A stretch of 64,000 bases of DNA from Nepenthes gracilis (taxonomy: Eukaryota > Streptophyta > Magnoliopsida > Caryophyllales > Nepenthaceae), in NCBI GenBank assembly GCA_033239525.1, contig BSYO01000009.1, forward strand, positions 13,661,299 through 13,725,298, written 5' to 3'. Below the pieces are notes generated by a model that was given only the letters and a program-made list of their open reading frames with translations, searched no databases and was not told the DNA's origin. Position 1 is the first letter of the stretch. Every line of letters starts with the position of its first letter. This document shows, in pieces, positions 12,210 through 22,820 of this stretch. A program made the translations under genes and the position numbers.

Positions 12210-14324
12210 TGTAATATCTCAGATCCATATTTATATTATTTTAATATTAATTATAATTTTGGATAATTTAAACATCATAAAAAAATTAATTATATATTGT
12301 GTGAAAATTTAAAGAAATCAAAACTTATGGTGTGGCATCTGAAGTGCATCCGAGTGCTAGTTAGATGTTATGTATATGTACGAAAACGAAAAGAGAAAAC
12401 CACGTGCGGCAAAAAGAAGAAAAGGGGAATAGGAGCGTTGGCACAGCAAAGCAAAATAGTAGGAAAGAGAAAGACAGAGAGGGGAGGAAGAAGAGAAGCA
12501 GCGTGCGTGGGGAAAGAAAGAAAACGGAGGAGAGGAGAAGGAGAAGGAGGCGGCATGGGTAAGCAATGCACGTAGAGGAGAGGCGGCACGAAGGGAGGCG
12601 CACAATAGACAAGAGAATAGGAGGCAGGGGTGCAAGTGGCGCGCGCAAAGAGGAGAGAGAAACGAATGATTTGGATATCTTGGAACATCTTTTTTCCTAA
12701 TCTGCTTAGTATAATGTTGAGATAAGTATCTATAACCTCTATTTTTTATTTGATTTAGCATATGATATATTTGGACTACTGTTTGAAAATTTTACTTATA
12801 TCCAAGTTATTTTTATACAATCAATCTGTTTATTTTGTTTATGCATGCATGATTTACTCGTTGATTTAGGAGTTTCTGATTCAAGCTTTGTAATTTTGAA
12901 GGATTTTACTATTTTATGAAAGTCTAAAAAGTATCTAATATTATATATTTTTATATTAGTATATCTGCATTAAAATGAGTATGAAAATTATATTAGATTG
13001 TACATTTTTATATGCATGTGTCGGGATTGTGGTCATTACTATTGGATTTATTATTTGATATTCTGGCCAACTCCTAATGGGGAGATTTTTCTTTGAAAAT
13101 TTTTTTCTACCGGAAGAAAAGGCTTGGATATAGTGACCCATCCCTTTGGATATTTAACTGAAATTTATAATATATTAGGACATCTTAATATATCTAACAA
13201 ACTTAAATTTTGTACCCAAAGCCATGGGTGACAAAATATAGTAAGTAATAGATGGCCTAATATGCCGGTCTAAATTGTATTTTATTTAACCTAAGATTAT
13301 CGGGAGTATGAGTAACCCTTTCTCAAGTGAGTTTTTAAATAATCAAAAATTAAATTTGGTGCATGATTTGCATTTCTATATGGATTTGTATTCGCACTTT
13401 GATTTGGATTTAAATTTGTTGATTTTGCCTACAGATAGGTTTTGGTATGTCTCGTACAAATGATTTTGATTATCTATTTTGATCTGAAATTTGAAATATA
13501 TTGTTATGGCACGACTATGGTTTCTACGCATGTGATAAGATCATTTGGCTATCAGATTTCGTCCTGTGTCACGATTTAGTCGAGCATTGGAATTAGACTT
13601 TGGATTGAATTTCTGATTGGATGTCTGGATCATTTTGATATATATATATATATATGTCTTAATGAGGATTATTTTTTGATTGGATATTTATTTTGGATAT
13701 GATATTTAATTTAAGTATGAGACTATCATTCGATTTTAGATCTTGGATTTTAATTAGATTTCTGATAATAGTAATTTGGATTTATGATGTTATCTAATTG
13801 GACCTTTATTCATTTGACCATCCCTTTGATTTATTAGACCAGTTATTTCATATATGATACTTGTTGAGTGTTACGCTCATATTTTCTATTTTATTTCTTC
13901 AGAGTAGAAGGCTCTGATTAATTATAGAGCAGGACGAGTTTTAGCGCAGCATCATATTCTTTGGTGAGTATTAGATTTATTTAGATTTTAATGTTATCGT
14001 GTGTATCATTATTTTATAGATGCATTTTATTTGGATTCTCCTTAGATTCGGAGTTGGTTGAATGTAGACCTTTGGATTGCACATTGAAAACTATTAGGTT
14101 ATTTTATTATATAATTGAGCGGTTGTTATTTTATGTTATTCCCTTATGACTATTAGAGTAGGTCATGATTGTCTGTTCAGACTGTTGTTCGATAAAATTC
14201 TATGCAGATTGTATTTATATCAAATATATATTTGGTTTGTCACACTCAAATTTAGAATTTATAAGATTACTATTTAAAATTTAATTAATTGTTAAATTGA
14301 CTCATTTGATATGAATTCATGACA
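12210..14324 (+). repeat. 5' LTR of element F
   Basis: Starts TGTAATATCTCAGATC and ends TTCATGACA. It matches 58080-60215 throughout: the purine-rich GAAGAGAAGCAGCG region (12480-12650 versus 58330-58510), a (TA)n at the same place (13639-13657 versus 59528-59546), and the shared end TTTAAAATTTAATTAATTGTT. Frames within the purine-rich part are low-complexity and not genes. Divergence between the pair is visibly high. Confidence 0.85.
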
Positions 14325-14522
14325 GAAATAATATCAAAGAAAGTCATAATAGGAAGTATTTTGGATTGATTTTAGAGAAAATCGTTGATTGTTTCCTTTA
14401 TATAATAAGTGAAGATCATGGTAGATTGTAGAGATTTTGGGAGTTTGAGATCATTTTCAAGTCGAGAAGTTGTTAGGAGTAGGAGATCAGTCTCGAGTCG
14501 AGAAGACGCCAGGGGATGGCAT
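14325..14522 (+). other. Degenerate PBS and leader of element F
   Basis: Directly after the LTR, TAATATCAAAG (14329-14339) resembles the Met-tRNA PBS (GGTATCAGAG core). The three differences in that core are all G to A. The short leader then runs to 14522, where LTR D begins. The small open frame here has no recognisable product. Confidence 0.5.
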
Positions 14523-14659
14523 TGTGACGGAATAGATCCTATTTCATTAAAGACCTTCGTCAAACTTATACAAACTGTAAGGGCCCAGATCCTAAAAGAT
14601 AGAAAATTTTCGACATCGAGTCTATATAATCAAGGAGTTGAGGAAAAATCAAGGGCTAT

Positions 14660-15000
14660 CCGGTCAACGCCAGCTGACTGGAAGATGAGTTGAGGATAGT
14701 AATCCGGTCAACAAGTGTTGACCGGAAAGCGTGAGAAAAAAAGAAGTAATCCGGTCAACGTCTATTGACCGAAAAGTGTAAAAGAAAGTCTTATCCGGTC
14801 AACGCTAATTGACCGAAAGTATGGGAAATAGGAAAGTAATCCGGTCAACACTCCCTTGATCGGAACTGTTTCAGATAAATAAAATCCGATCAATACCAGT
14901 TAACCGAAATGTGTAGGAAGGAACAATTAAATCCGGTCAAGGCTAGTTGACTGGAAACGCAAAAGAGGAACCCAAATCTGGTCAAGGCCAGTTGACCGAA
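14660..15000 (+). promoter_or_regulatory. Eight inverted CCGGTCAA/TTGACCGG units (U3 of B1)
   Basis: Units at about 14660, 14704, 14750, 14794, 14840, 14885, 14933 and 14978 each have CCGGTCAA(C/G), a gap of about 5-9 bases, then (G)TTGACCGG or a near variant. Spacing is close to 46 bases. TTGAC(C/T) is the core of the W-box bound by plant WRKY factors, so each unit holds two opposed cores. The array ends about 120 bases upstream of the TATA box. WRKY binding is an inference. Confidence 0.75.
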
Positions 15001-15121
15001 AATAATAAAGGAACCCTTACCAAAAGTAGAGTTAGAAATAATCATACCTGAGTAGGTAACCTACTGCCAACCACTCCCGAGTGGTTTACCTGCCCTACCT
15101 AATACTGTCAGACCCAAAGTT

Positions 15122-15128
15122 CTATAAA
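15122..15128 (+). promoter_or_regulatory. TATA box of LTR B1
   Basis: TCTATAAATCAG lies at the position equivalent to CTATAAATA in the B2 LTRs (46847, 51905), with one substitution. Confidence 0.55.
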
Positions 15129-15499
15129 TCAGAAATGAAAGCTTAAGAAAAAGGGTTAGGAAGAGGCTCTCAATAGAATTGTCTAGTGAAGGAAAAACCA
15201 GAATTTCAAGGCAAAGTAAAGGAATTCAGGCAAGTGTACTCACCCTTTTAAAGATCATGTTTGCAAGAGTACATACCTTTTGTTGATCATAAGTTTAATG
15301 CTAGTATACACATGTTTGCAATACAAGTATGTTTGATTTTTGATGAATTCATGTTACGGTATGTATGATATTTGTAACGACCCCAGATTTAAAACATAGA
15401 AAATTCCGGTCATTGGATCCGGTCAACGACAGTTGACCGAAAAAATGTAATAAGAAAATAACTTGGTGTGAAGAAGAAATCACGTTCGGCCCTGCTTGA

Positions 15500-15740
15500 T
15501 GAAAAGAAGTCCGGAATGTTCTTGATAAAAGAAGTCCAGACTTCCTTAATAAAAAGAAGTTCGGATTTCCTTGAAGAAAAGAAGTCCGGATTTTCTTGGA
15601 AGTTCGGATTTCCTTGAAGAGAAGAAGTCCGGATTTCCGATGTAAAAAGAAGTCCGGATTTATTTAAAAGAAGTACTCCGGATTTTCGAAGTAAAAAGAA
15701 GTCCAGATTTAATGAAAATGAAGTCTAGTCTGTAAGGACG
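15500..15740 (+). repeat. AAGTCCGGATTT repeat block in U3 of A2
   Basis: About nine units of AAGTCCGGATTTCCTTGAAGAAA type. Counterpart of 5500-5790 in LTR A1. Not found in the B-type LTRs. Confidence 0.8.
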
Positions 15741-16067
15741 GAATACGGCGTGTGTGAAGTAAAGACGGAGTAGATTGGGAGTAATCCGGTCAACGTAAAA
15801 TTTTGACCGGAAAAACGTAAACAAATGGATGGAAAGGAAAGAAGAGCAAGATCCGGTCAACACCAATAGTTGACCGGAAGGAATTAAGTCCGGTCACAGA
15901 AAATAAGGAAAAAATATTGGGAAGAAACGACCATCAATAATCTGGCTATTTCCAAGACGTATTGGAAAACGTAAATCATAAATAACCCTCTTTGGAAAAT
16001 GTAAGATTATAAATATCACTCTTTGAAAAATGCAGAGCTATAAATGACGGCCACCAAAACCTAGGGC

Positions 16068-16075
16068 TATAAATA
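16068..16075 (+). promoter_or_regulatory. TATA box of LTR A2
   Basis: CCTAGGGCTATAAATAAAGG, the same context as in A1. A second TATAAAT-like motif lies 30 bases upstream, in a short tandem repeat (AAAATG.A...TATAAAT) at 15965-16050. Confidence 0.6.
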
Positions 16076-16439
16076 AAGGCTTAAGAGCATCAGAAAAAGG
16101 CACCACTAGAAACTCTTAGTAAAGAAGGAGACCGAAAGCTAAGGCAAACTAGAAAAGAATTCAGGCAAGATACTCACCCCTATTTCTAAAACTCATGTTT
16201 ATTTATGTTGCTATGAAAGTATATGATATTCTGTATGAAGCATGCTTTTGCTGTTTTATGACTTATCGTTCTGAAATGCATGTTTAAAGGAAATTCTATT
16301 ACGCATGATGTTAGATTTATTCTATTTATGATTAATTATCAATGGTTATGAATTTTAATAAATGCATGTTTACGGAAAGGAATTTTAGGCCTTAAGATGA
16401 AACAAGAATTCCTGCTATTGAACTCTGTTCTCACAAAAG

Positions 16440-17370
16440 ATCTTTGAATGTAGATAAAAGACATCCGGCATTTTACAGAAAATGATTTAGAGGTCCGGCA
16501 TTTTAGATAAAGAACTTCAGATTTTGACAGAAAGCACTTCGAATTTAAAACTTCGGATTTTAATAGAAAATGCACTCTGAATTTAAGAACTTCGGACTTT
16601 AACAGAAAGTACTCCGGATTAAGAGTTTCGGATTTTAAACAGAAACACACTCCGGATTTTAGAGCTCCAGATTTTTAAAAAGAAAAGCACTTCGTTCAGT
16701 TATGAAAAAGAGCTCCGGCCTTCTGTTTGAAAAAGAACTCCGGTTTACTGTAGAAAAAGAGAACTCTAGCTTTTTACTCCGACTTTTACTCCGACTTTTG
16801 ATAACAACTCATGATACAAGAACTTCGGCATTTAACAAAGAACTTCGGTTTCTGAAATGAACTCCGATTTTTTGAACTCCGAATTTTAGAGCTTCGGATT
16901 TTATAAGAAAATGAACTCCGGATTTTAGAGCTTCGGATTTTATAAGAAAATAAACTTCAGATTTATGAACTTCAGATTTTGAAAGAAAAGCACTCCGTCC
17001 ATTTTAAATGAAGCACTCCGTCCCTTTAAGCACTCCGGATTTTTGGTAAGAAAGGCACTCCGTCCCTTTTAAGAAAAAGAACTTCGGTCTTGTTTAAAAA
17101 TGTACTCCGTCCTTTATGAATAAAGAACTCCGGTTTTGATGATCTTTGGATTCAGAAAAGAACTCCGGCTTTGATTAAAGAAACGAACTCCGGCTTTGTA
17201 AGAAAAGAACTCCGGCAATAATAAAAGAACTCCGGCCTCAGGAACTTCGGCCTTCTGTTTGAAAAGAACTTCGGAAAAATTAATGAACAAGACTCTTTTC
17301 TTTTTATTGAATAAGAACTTCGGATTTCTTTTGAAAGATGAACTTCGGCTTTTGATAAAATGATATGGAC
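16440..17370 (+). repeat. AACTCCGG-type repeat array, LTR A2
   Basis: Several dozen degenerate units such as AAAAGAACTCCGGCTTT, AACTTCGGATTT and GCACTCCGTCC, spaced about 15-35 bases. They lie between the TATA box and the conserved block. Frames on either strand through this region are repeat artefacts. Confidence 0.85.
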
Positions 17371-17454
17371 TTCAATGAATGAAGTAAAGAACAAGACTAT
17401 ATGAAAACATATGTATTATGGACAGCAGGTGGAACTCTTCCGACTTTTTGATCC

Positions 17455-17740
17455 ATGATGATTGGCCATTAAAGAACACAAACTCAGAACCGAGTTTCCA
17501 TTAAGCTTGCTGTTAAAGATGGATGAAGGATATTGGAGTGACACTCGAGGATGCCTCTTGGGCCACGGGAGGGGACCTTTTGGTGGCATAAGGACTATGG
17601 ACTATGGCCCCGTATGCCGGGTTAAAGGCATTACCTCCCGCCCCGGGGAGCATAATGAGGGGATACGGCTTTAGGTTGTGGGGTAGCACACAACCCATCC
17701 TCGATGTTGTCCGGTCCCGTCCGGCCCCTAAAGATGATAC
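17455..17740 (+). other. Conserved GC-rich LTR block with a 70-codon frame (A2)
   Basis: Sequence from GGCCATTAAAGAACAC through GGGCCACGGGAGG, CATTACCTCCCGCCCCGGGG and CATAATGAGGGGATACGG to CCTAAAGATGAT is kept in all five A/B LTRs (A1 3655-3900 minus, B1 19145-19430, B2 47840-48115, B3 53005-53275), much better than its surroundings. A 70-codon frame (17462-17674) starts MAIK and also occurs in both B2 LTRs. It is shifted in B1 and lacks the start in A1. Differences between copies mostly change the amino acid. I therefore read the block as a conserved non-coding element of the leader, not a gene. Confidence 0.6.
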
Positions 17741-18419
17741 GAATTTCGAATGACTTTGATGAATTTTCCAATGACAAGATAAAAAGAATAAGAACTGATG
17801 AAGAAACAATATGATTATTTTTCTTATGTTATGCTATATTATGAATTTATATTTTGATTAAATTATATGTATACTTATGTTTTCTGCATGTGAGTATCCT
17901 GCTGGGCTTTGTAAGCTCATTCTTGCAACTTTTCAGATGACAAGCTTATGGAGGTTGAAGTTGAGTAGAATCTTATGGTGTAGCTGAATGGTTAAGCTGG
18001 CCGGAGCAGATCTTTGAGAGTTTAGTTTATTTTTGCTTTTGATATTTTGAGGAGAATTGTAAAATTTATTCCGCTGCTTATGAATGATAGTTTGTTTCCG
18101 TGATACTTTGGGATTAATGAAATCATAAATCTTTAGAATGCATCTCAGGTTTGAATGAAGAAAAGAAAATTTTTTTTTATGTTCACCTATTTATCCTTAT
18201 CATAAATTATATGATTTAGATTTGACGACGGCTTTTGATGGTAATAAAAGTCGGGTCATCACAATATTTGTTATGATCGTTCGATTTAAGGAAAAATCTT
18301 TGTTAACTGCATGTTTAAAAGAAGCCCTGTTATTCATGATGTTTAGTTTCTTTATGCACGAAGTATGGTTATTTGTCGATCTGCATGAACCCCAATAATT
18401 GCATGTTTAAGAAAGAGAC

Positions 18420-19030
18420 TTTCGGATTTTGAAAGGAACTCCAGTTTTAAGAAAAAGACCTCCGACTGTTGATAAAAGGCCTCCGGCTGTTAAAAGAAAG
18501 GTATTCGGCAAGAGAGCCACAAAATCAAAATCGGCCTCAAGAGTATGTTTTGAAATCGGAATTTGCCCCATAAAAATTGAGACTGGCCCTTAGAGCATGT
18601 TTTGAAATCAGAAATTGGCCTATGAAGTTGAAATCGGCCTTAGTACATGTTTTGAAATTGGAAATTGAAATTGGCCTTAGTGCATGTTTTGAAATCGGAA
18701 ATTGAAATCGGCCTTAAGAGCATGTTTTGAAATCGGAACTTGTCCCATGAATTTGAAACCGGCTTGTAAAGCGACGTATGAGAGTAATGATTTGAATTGG
18801 CTTTTAAGAAAAAGAACTTTAGCTTTTAAGAAAAACACCTCCAGCTTTTGATAAAAAGAACTCCGGCCTTTGACAAAAAGAATTTCAGCTTTTGATAGAA
18901 AGAACTCTGGCTTTTTACAAAAGAACTTTAGCTTTTGATAGAAAGAACTTCGGCTTTTGAGTAAAGACCTCCATCTTTGACGAGTAAGATCTCTTATATT
19001 TTGACAAAACACCTTCGGTTTTAGTATGTT
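18420..19030 (+). repeat. AACTCCGG-type array plus a 'GAAATCGGCCTT' sub-array, LTR B1
   Basis: It begins with CTCCGGCTGTT units, then four or five copies of a 55-60 base unit containing GCATGTTTTGAAATCGGAA and GGCCTTA (18540-18760), then returns to AAAAGAACTCCGGC units. The middle sub-array is not seen in the B2 LTRs, so it looks like a local expansion. Confidence 0.75.
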
Positions 19031-20112
19031 AAAGGTAAGGCTTTACGGACTTCAATTGTTTAAAGTTAAGAACAAAGACTATAAGAATAAGGAAAAATGT
19101 ATGTAATCCGGACAGTAAGTGGAACTCTATGACTTTCGACTTTTGAACTATGATGGATGGCCATTAAAAGATATGAACTAAGAATAGAGTTTCCATTAAA
19201 CTTGCTGTTAAAGATAGATGAAGGATATTGGAGTGACACTCGAGGATTGTCCTCCTGGGCCACGGGGGGAGACTTTTCGTGGCATAAGGCTTTCGGACCA
19301 CAGCCCTGTATGCCAAGTTAAAGGCATTACCTCCAATCTTGGGGAGCATAATGAGAGGATACGGCTCTAGGTTGTGGGGTAGCCCACAACCCTTCCTCGA
19401 TGTTGTCCGCTCCTGTCTGGTCCCTAAAGATAATAAGTATTTCGTTTGGCTTTCTATGAATTTTCTGAAGAAAAGATAACAAGAAGAAGAACCAGGATTT
19501 CTGAACTTAAGAAGAATTTATATGATGACTTTTCGCATGCTAAGTTTATGTTATGAACCTCTACTTTGATTCGATTATATGTATGTTAATGTTTTCTGCA
19601 TGTGGGTACCTTGCTGCGCTTTGTAGCTCACTCTTACCATTTTTTAGATGATGAGAAGCTTATGGAGGACGAAATCGAGTAGAGTTGTATGAAGTAACTA
19701 GATGGCAGCTGGCCGGAGCAGAGATTAGTGGAGAATTGATGTACCTTTCTTTTGATTGTTTTTAGAAGAAATTGTAAAACAGTTCCGCTGTAAAGGAATT
19801 GATGGATGTTAGTATGTTTCCGTAATTACAATATGGAAGAATGAAGTTGATATTTCTAGTAGCATCTCATGTCATGTCAAGGTATTTGTAGACGACCAAC
19901 CTGAGTGTTGGCTGGCCAAGTGTGAGACTTAACTCTATGATGGCCAAGTCAAGGGGTTCGGCCTAGATTGATCCTGTGTACGAAATGAATGGTATATATA
20001 TAAAAGAAAAGAAAAATTTTTATATCCACCAAATTAGTCTTATACCGTATATGTGTAAAGGTTAGGTTTGACGGCGGCAGTATGTGGTGGAATATGGCCG
20101 ATCCGTCACAGT

Positions 20113-20124
20113 TGGTATCAGAGA
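20113..20124 (+). other. Primer-binding site of B1
   Basis: TGGTATCAGAGA two bases after the LTR end, complementary to the 3' end of initiator Met-tRNA. Confidence 0.9.
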
Positions 20125-20302
20125 GAGAACTGAGATGCTTTAGGTTCAATTTGAATCAATACGGAAACTTAGGACAGGATTAGTTAAGGCAAAAAGGGGA
20201 TTAGCTTTACTTAAGCTTAGGACGAAGTACTTTGTATTAACTGCCCTTGGCTAGTGGTCTGATCAAAATATTCTTTCAGGAATCAAAGTCGTTGCGGAAG
20301 AC

Positions 20303-21295
20303 ATGTCTAATAAAGGAAAATGAACAGTTCGGGCTAACAACCCTTCGAACCTAGAGACGAGGTACTTAAAGCTGCTAGATAGAATGGCTGATGTCATAGA
20401 AGCTTTGGCTCCGCCAACTCCGGTGACCGCCCTAGTTCCGGTTCATCAGGAGAGATCGGTCCACGACCGCTTTACTAACGAGCGAGTTCCTGAATTCTCC
20501 AGGGAACCTGACCCGCTGAAGGCGGACACCTAGATCCAACGACTAAAGAAGGTGTTCGGATAATTAAGTGTCCTGCAGAAGATAAAGTCCTGTTCGCCAC
20601 CCATAAGTTGGTGGGCGAGGCCCACCACTGGTGGGAGATATAGAAGAGAGTTTTTGAGGTGTCAGAAAGGGATATTACTTAGGAAATGTTCGAAGCAGCA
20701 TCCTTGGAAAAATACTTCCCTGCTAACCTTCGTGGACAGAAGGAAGATGAATTCTTTCGCTTAAGGCAAAGCACTCGCACTGTAGCCGAGTATGATGCAA
20801 AGTTTGCAGAACTATCCTGCTACGCTCCTTATATGGTGGAAGACCAGGAGAGAAAGGCTAGAAGATTCTTTCAATGATTAAGAGATGACATTAGGAGCCA
20901 TCTCTCCACTCTAAAATTAGCTACGTATGGAGAGGTGTTAGAAAGGGCCGTTATTTACGAGAAGGAACTAGAGAGAGGGGCATTTTTCAGACAAAGGGCT
21001 TTTAGTTAGGTTTCCCGAGGGCGCTGGAGGACCTTCTAAGAAGGCAAAACCGTTGAAGTCGTTGGGGAACAGGACCAATCAATGGGACTTCCCAGCATCC
21101 AAAGAATACATGTGATCATTGCGGAAGGTCGCATGAAGGAAGCCGTGCTATAAGAAGTTAGAGTCTGCTATAATGGGCAGGTGCGGACACATGATCAAGA
21201 ACCGCCCACTCGCCAACAAGCCCCGAATTTAAGTCCCCATTCCGGTTAAGGTATTCACTGCTTTTAAAGGGAGTGAAGCCTCTTTGAGGTGGTGG
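20303..21295 (+). pseudogene. Gag of B1 (multiple stops and frameshifts)
   Basis: Starts MSNKG at 20303. Capsid pieces such as RSVHDRFTNERVPEF, EPDPLKAD, EKYFPANLRGQKEDEFFRLR and YMVEDQERKARRFF match A1 gag closely. Stops occur after the sixth codon, within the AD-T-IQ region and after FFQ. A frame change occurs near 20565. The zinc-knuckle region near 21170 (VCYN, GQVRTH) is broken. The sequence runs on to the protease leader (KVFTAFKGSEAS) and is cut by the copia LTR at 21296. It cannot be functional. Confidence 0.88.
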
Positions 21296-22127
21296 TGTTG
21301 GGATCCCTCCGTGAAGAAAAGTTCTTGTGATCAAGAACTTGGGCGGAGCACAAAGTCTTTGTTTCTTTCCGGGAAAGAAATTTGGTCAACATAGCCGCAA
21401 TCGGATGGGCCGGTCAATGGAGTTGACCCCAGTTGATGGTCAACATTATCGGCAAACAATGTTGACCAGTTTGGGTTAATTAAACCCCAAACGGATTCAG
21501 GAGAGATTCCACAAGGCAAATTCGAATATCAATAAGGGTGTTGGCCAAGTCTCATAGAGAACGCGGACGGCCAACGGTTAGGCGCCAGCTATGAAATCCA
21601 GTACAACACCAACTCAGCAGATTTTCTGGAGATACGTTATCTCAGATGGTTTTTATAGGAGCCGTTTTTGATAGGGAATATTCATATTGTTAGAAAGGAC
21701 CGATCCTGTTCTTTTCTGGAGAAAAGATTGCCCTAGATCTCTCGATGTGCGGTTTTTTTTTCAAAGCAAGTATTGTGACTTGCTATATACACGTATGCGA
21801 GAGGTGTGTGAGATAATTTTGTAGAGCGCCTGAGTGTTAGAGAGAGCAAGAGAAAAATGGTGAAGGGAGGAGAAACTGTAAGCAACCGTGTGTATGGGTT
21901 GTCGTTACTCTGTCCTTCGATTTCTCTTTATTCTCTACTGTGTAATGGGGAAACTTATTCCCAAATCTCTCACATAGTGAAATATGTTCAGTGGATGGAT
22001 TGTCCCGTGGTTTTTCCCTTGACTGATAAGGGTTTTCCACGTAAAATTCTTGTGTTCATTGTTCTTCTTTGTTCATATTCCTACTGTATTATTTGAGTGG
22101 AAAAGTCTGTCGCCATATTTCCCAACA
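21296..22127 (+). repeat. Copia LTR (832 bp)
   Basis: Perfect 7-base inverted ends, TGTTGGG and CCCAACA, followed at 22130 by TGGTATCAGAGACAGG, the Met-tRNA-type PBS common in copia elements. Short LTR length fits copia, in contrast to the 2-3 kb gypsy LTRs around it. Confidence 0.9.
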
Positions 22128-22162
22128 AGTGGTATCAGAGACAGGTTCCATACTCTATTTTA

Positions 22163-22820
22163 ATGGCGTCCTCGTCGTCAAAGAATCTGCCGTTCAACAT
22201 TGAGCAGTTCAATGGGTAGGGCAATTTCATTCTCTGGCAAGAGAGGGTGAAGAACATTCTGACGAGAGATGGTGAAGAACATTCTGATGAGAGAAGGGAC
22301 AGTGAAGGCGTTGAAGAAGAAGGATGAAAAGTCTGAAAATCTGACCGACGATGAATGACAAGACAAGAGAGATTTTACAAATTGTACCATTAAGCTGTGC
22401 CTAGCGGACAACACTCTCCAAGAAGTTCTTGGCCTAACTGATCCGGCGGAGGTCTAGGAGAAGCTGGAGAGCCGTTACAAGTCAAATCTCGACAACGGAC
22501 TGCACATAAAGAAGCGGTTTGGGCTTTACGGTTATCGGAAGGAGAGAGTTTTGAGAAACACTTGGGCCGAGTTTAACTGGATATTGTGGATATGTCCTCT
22601 TCTCAGTGAGGAAATCAAGGAGGAGGACAAGGCATTGGTTCTGCTGGCCTCTCTGCTGGCCACCTATGATCATATCATGATAACCTTACTGTTTGACAAG
22701 GATACTTTAAGGTTGGACGAGGTTATTGCCTCTCTGCTCATGAATGAGTCAAGACGGTCACAAGGAACCCCAACGTCTTCTCATGTTGAGGTGCTGGAAA
22801 CCGAATCCAAGGAAAGAATT
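22163..22820 (+). pseudogene. Copia gag (UBN2-type), broken
   Basis: Begins MASSSSKNLPFNIEQFNG. Further on, the frames contain SFEKHLG, the hydrophobic WILWICPLLSEEIKEEDKAL and DHIMITLLFDKDTLRLDEV, typical of copia gag, the particle-forming protein. A tandem duplication of about 25 bases (GGTGAAGAACATTCTGA twice, 22226-22285) shifts the frame, and several stop codons follow. The last 94 codons are open (22551-22835), but the tail after TESKE is already LTR D sequence. It is a clear non-functional copy. Confidence 0.8.

Larger units (their letters stand above)
15373..18263 (+). repeat. Solo LTR A2 (2891 bp) inside LTR B1
   Basis: TGTAACGACCCCAG at the left and GTCGGGTCATCACA at the right match the ends of LTR A1. 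Both sides carry ATATT (15368-15372 and 18264-18268). If the LTR and one ATATT are ignored, the flanks join into the GATATTTGTTATGATC...TTTAAGG sequence seen uninterrupted at 47038 and 52098. So it is a clean insertion that later lost its body by LTR-LTR recombination. It contains TTGACC palindromes (15409, 15785, 15851), a TCCGGA block, a TATA box, an AACTCCGG array and the conserved block. Confidence 0.95.
14576..20110 (+). repeat. 5' LTR of B1 (contains A2)
   Basis: Starts TGTAAGGGCCCAGATCCTA, homologous to TGTAATGGCCTAGATCCTA at 46200 and TGTGATGGCCCAGATCCTA at 51270. Ends GATCCGTCACA directly before the PBS. Order: W-box palindrome array, TATA box, interruption by A2, AACTCCGG array (18420-19030), conserved GC-rich block (19145-19430), end. 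Confidence 0.9.
14576..21295 (+). mobile_element. Element B1, gypsy relative of A1, 5' half only
   Basis: 5' LTR, PBS and gag are present. Pol and the 3' LTR are absent. The flank at the left is CAAAC (14571-14575), but no second copy exists because the right half is deleted. The LTR is interrupted by solo LTR A2, and the gag is interrupted by a copia element at 21296. Without A2 the LTR is about 2.64 kb, close to the B2 LTRs (2.59 and 2.69 kb). Confidence 0.85.
21296..22820 (+). mobile_element. Ty1/copia element, 5' fragment, inserted in B1 gag
   Basis: LTR, PBS and the start of gag are present. Everything after residue about 215 of gag is gone, and the sequence passes directly into LTR D at about 22820. 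No second copia LTR exists in the window. Confidence 0.85.

Noticed and set aside
12297..12761. Several overlapping frames of 65-134 codons on both strands
   Set aside because: They cross a purine-rich stretch of F's 5' LTR. The counterpart frames at 58156-58600 do not preserve the peptide.
14460..14530. Resemblance of F's leader (CAAGTCGAGAAG...CTCGAGTCGAGAAGA) to 44770-44825
   Set aside because: About 55 bases of roughly two-thirds identity on each side of LTR D. Could be a short leader repeat or chance; too weak to call without alignment.
16339..17394. Short-repeat arrays as a possible CRISPR
   Set aside because: Units are degenerate, spacers are 5-15 bases and not unique, the DNA is plant-type and lies inside LTRs.
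17462..17674. Conserved 70-codon MAIK frame as a real small gene
   Set aside because: Start or frame is lost in A1 and B1, and differences between the B2 copies are mostly amino-acid changing. Kept as a conserved non-coding block instead.
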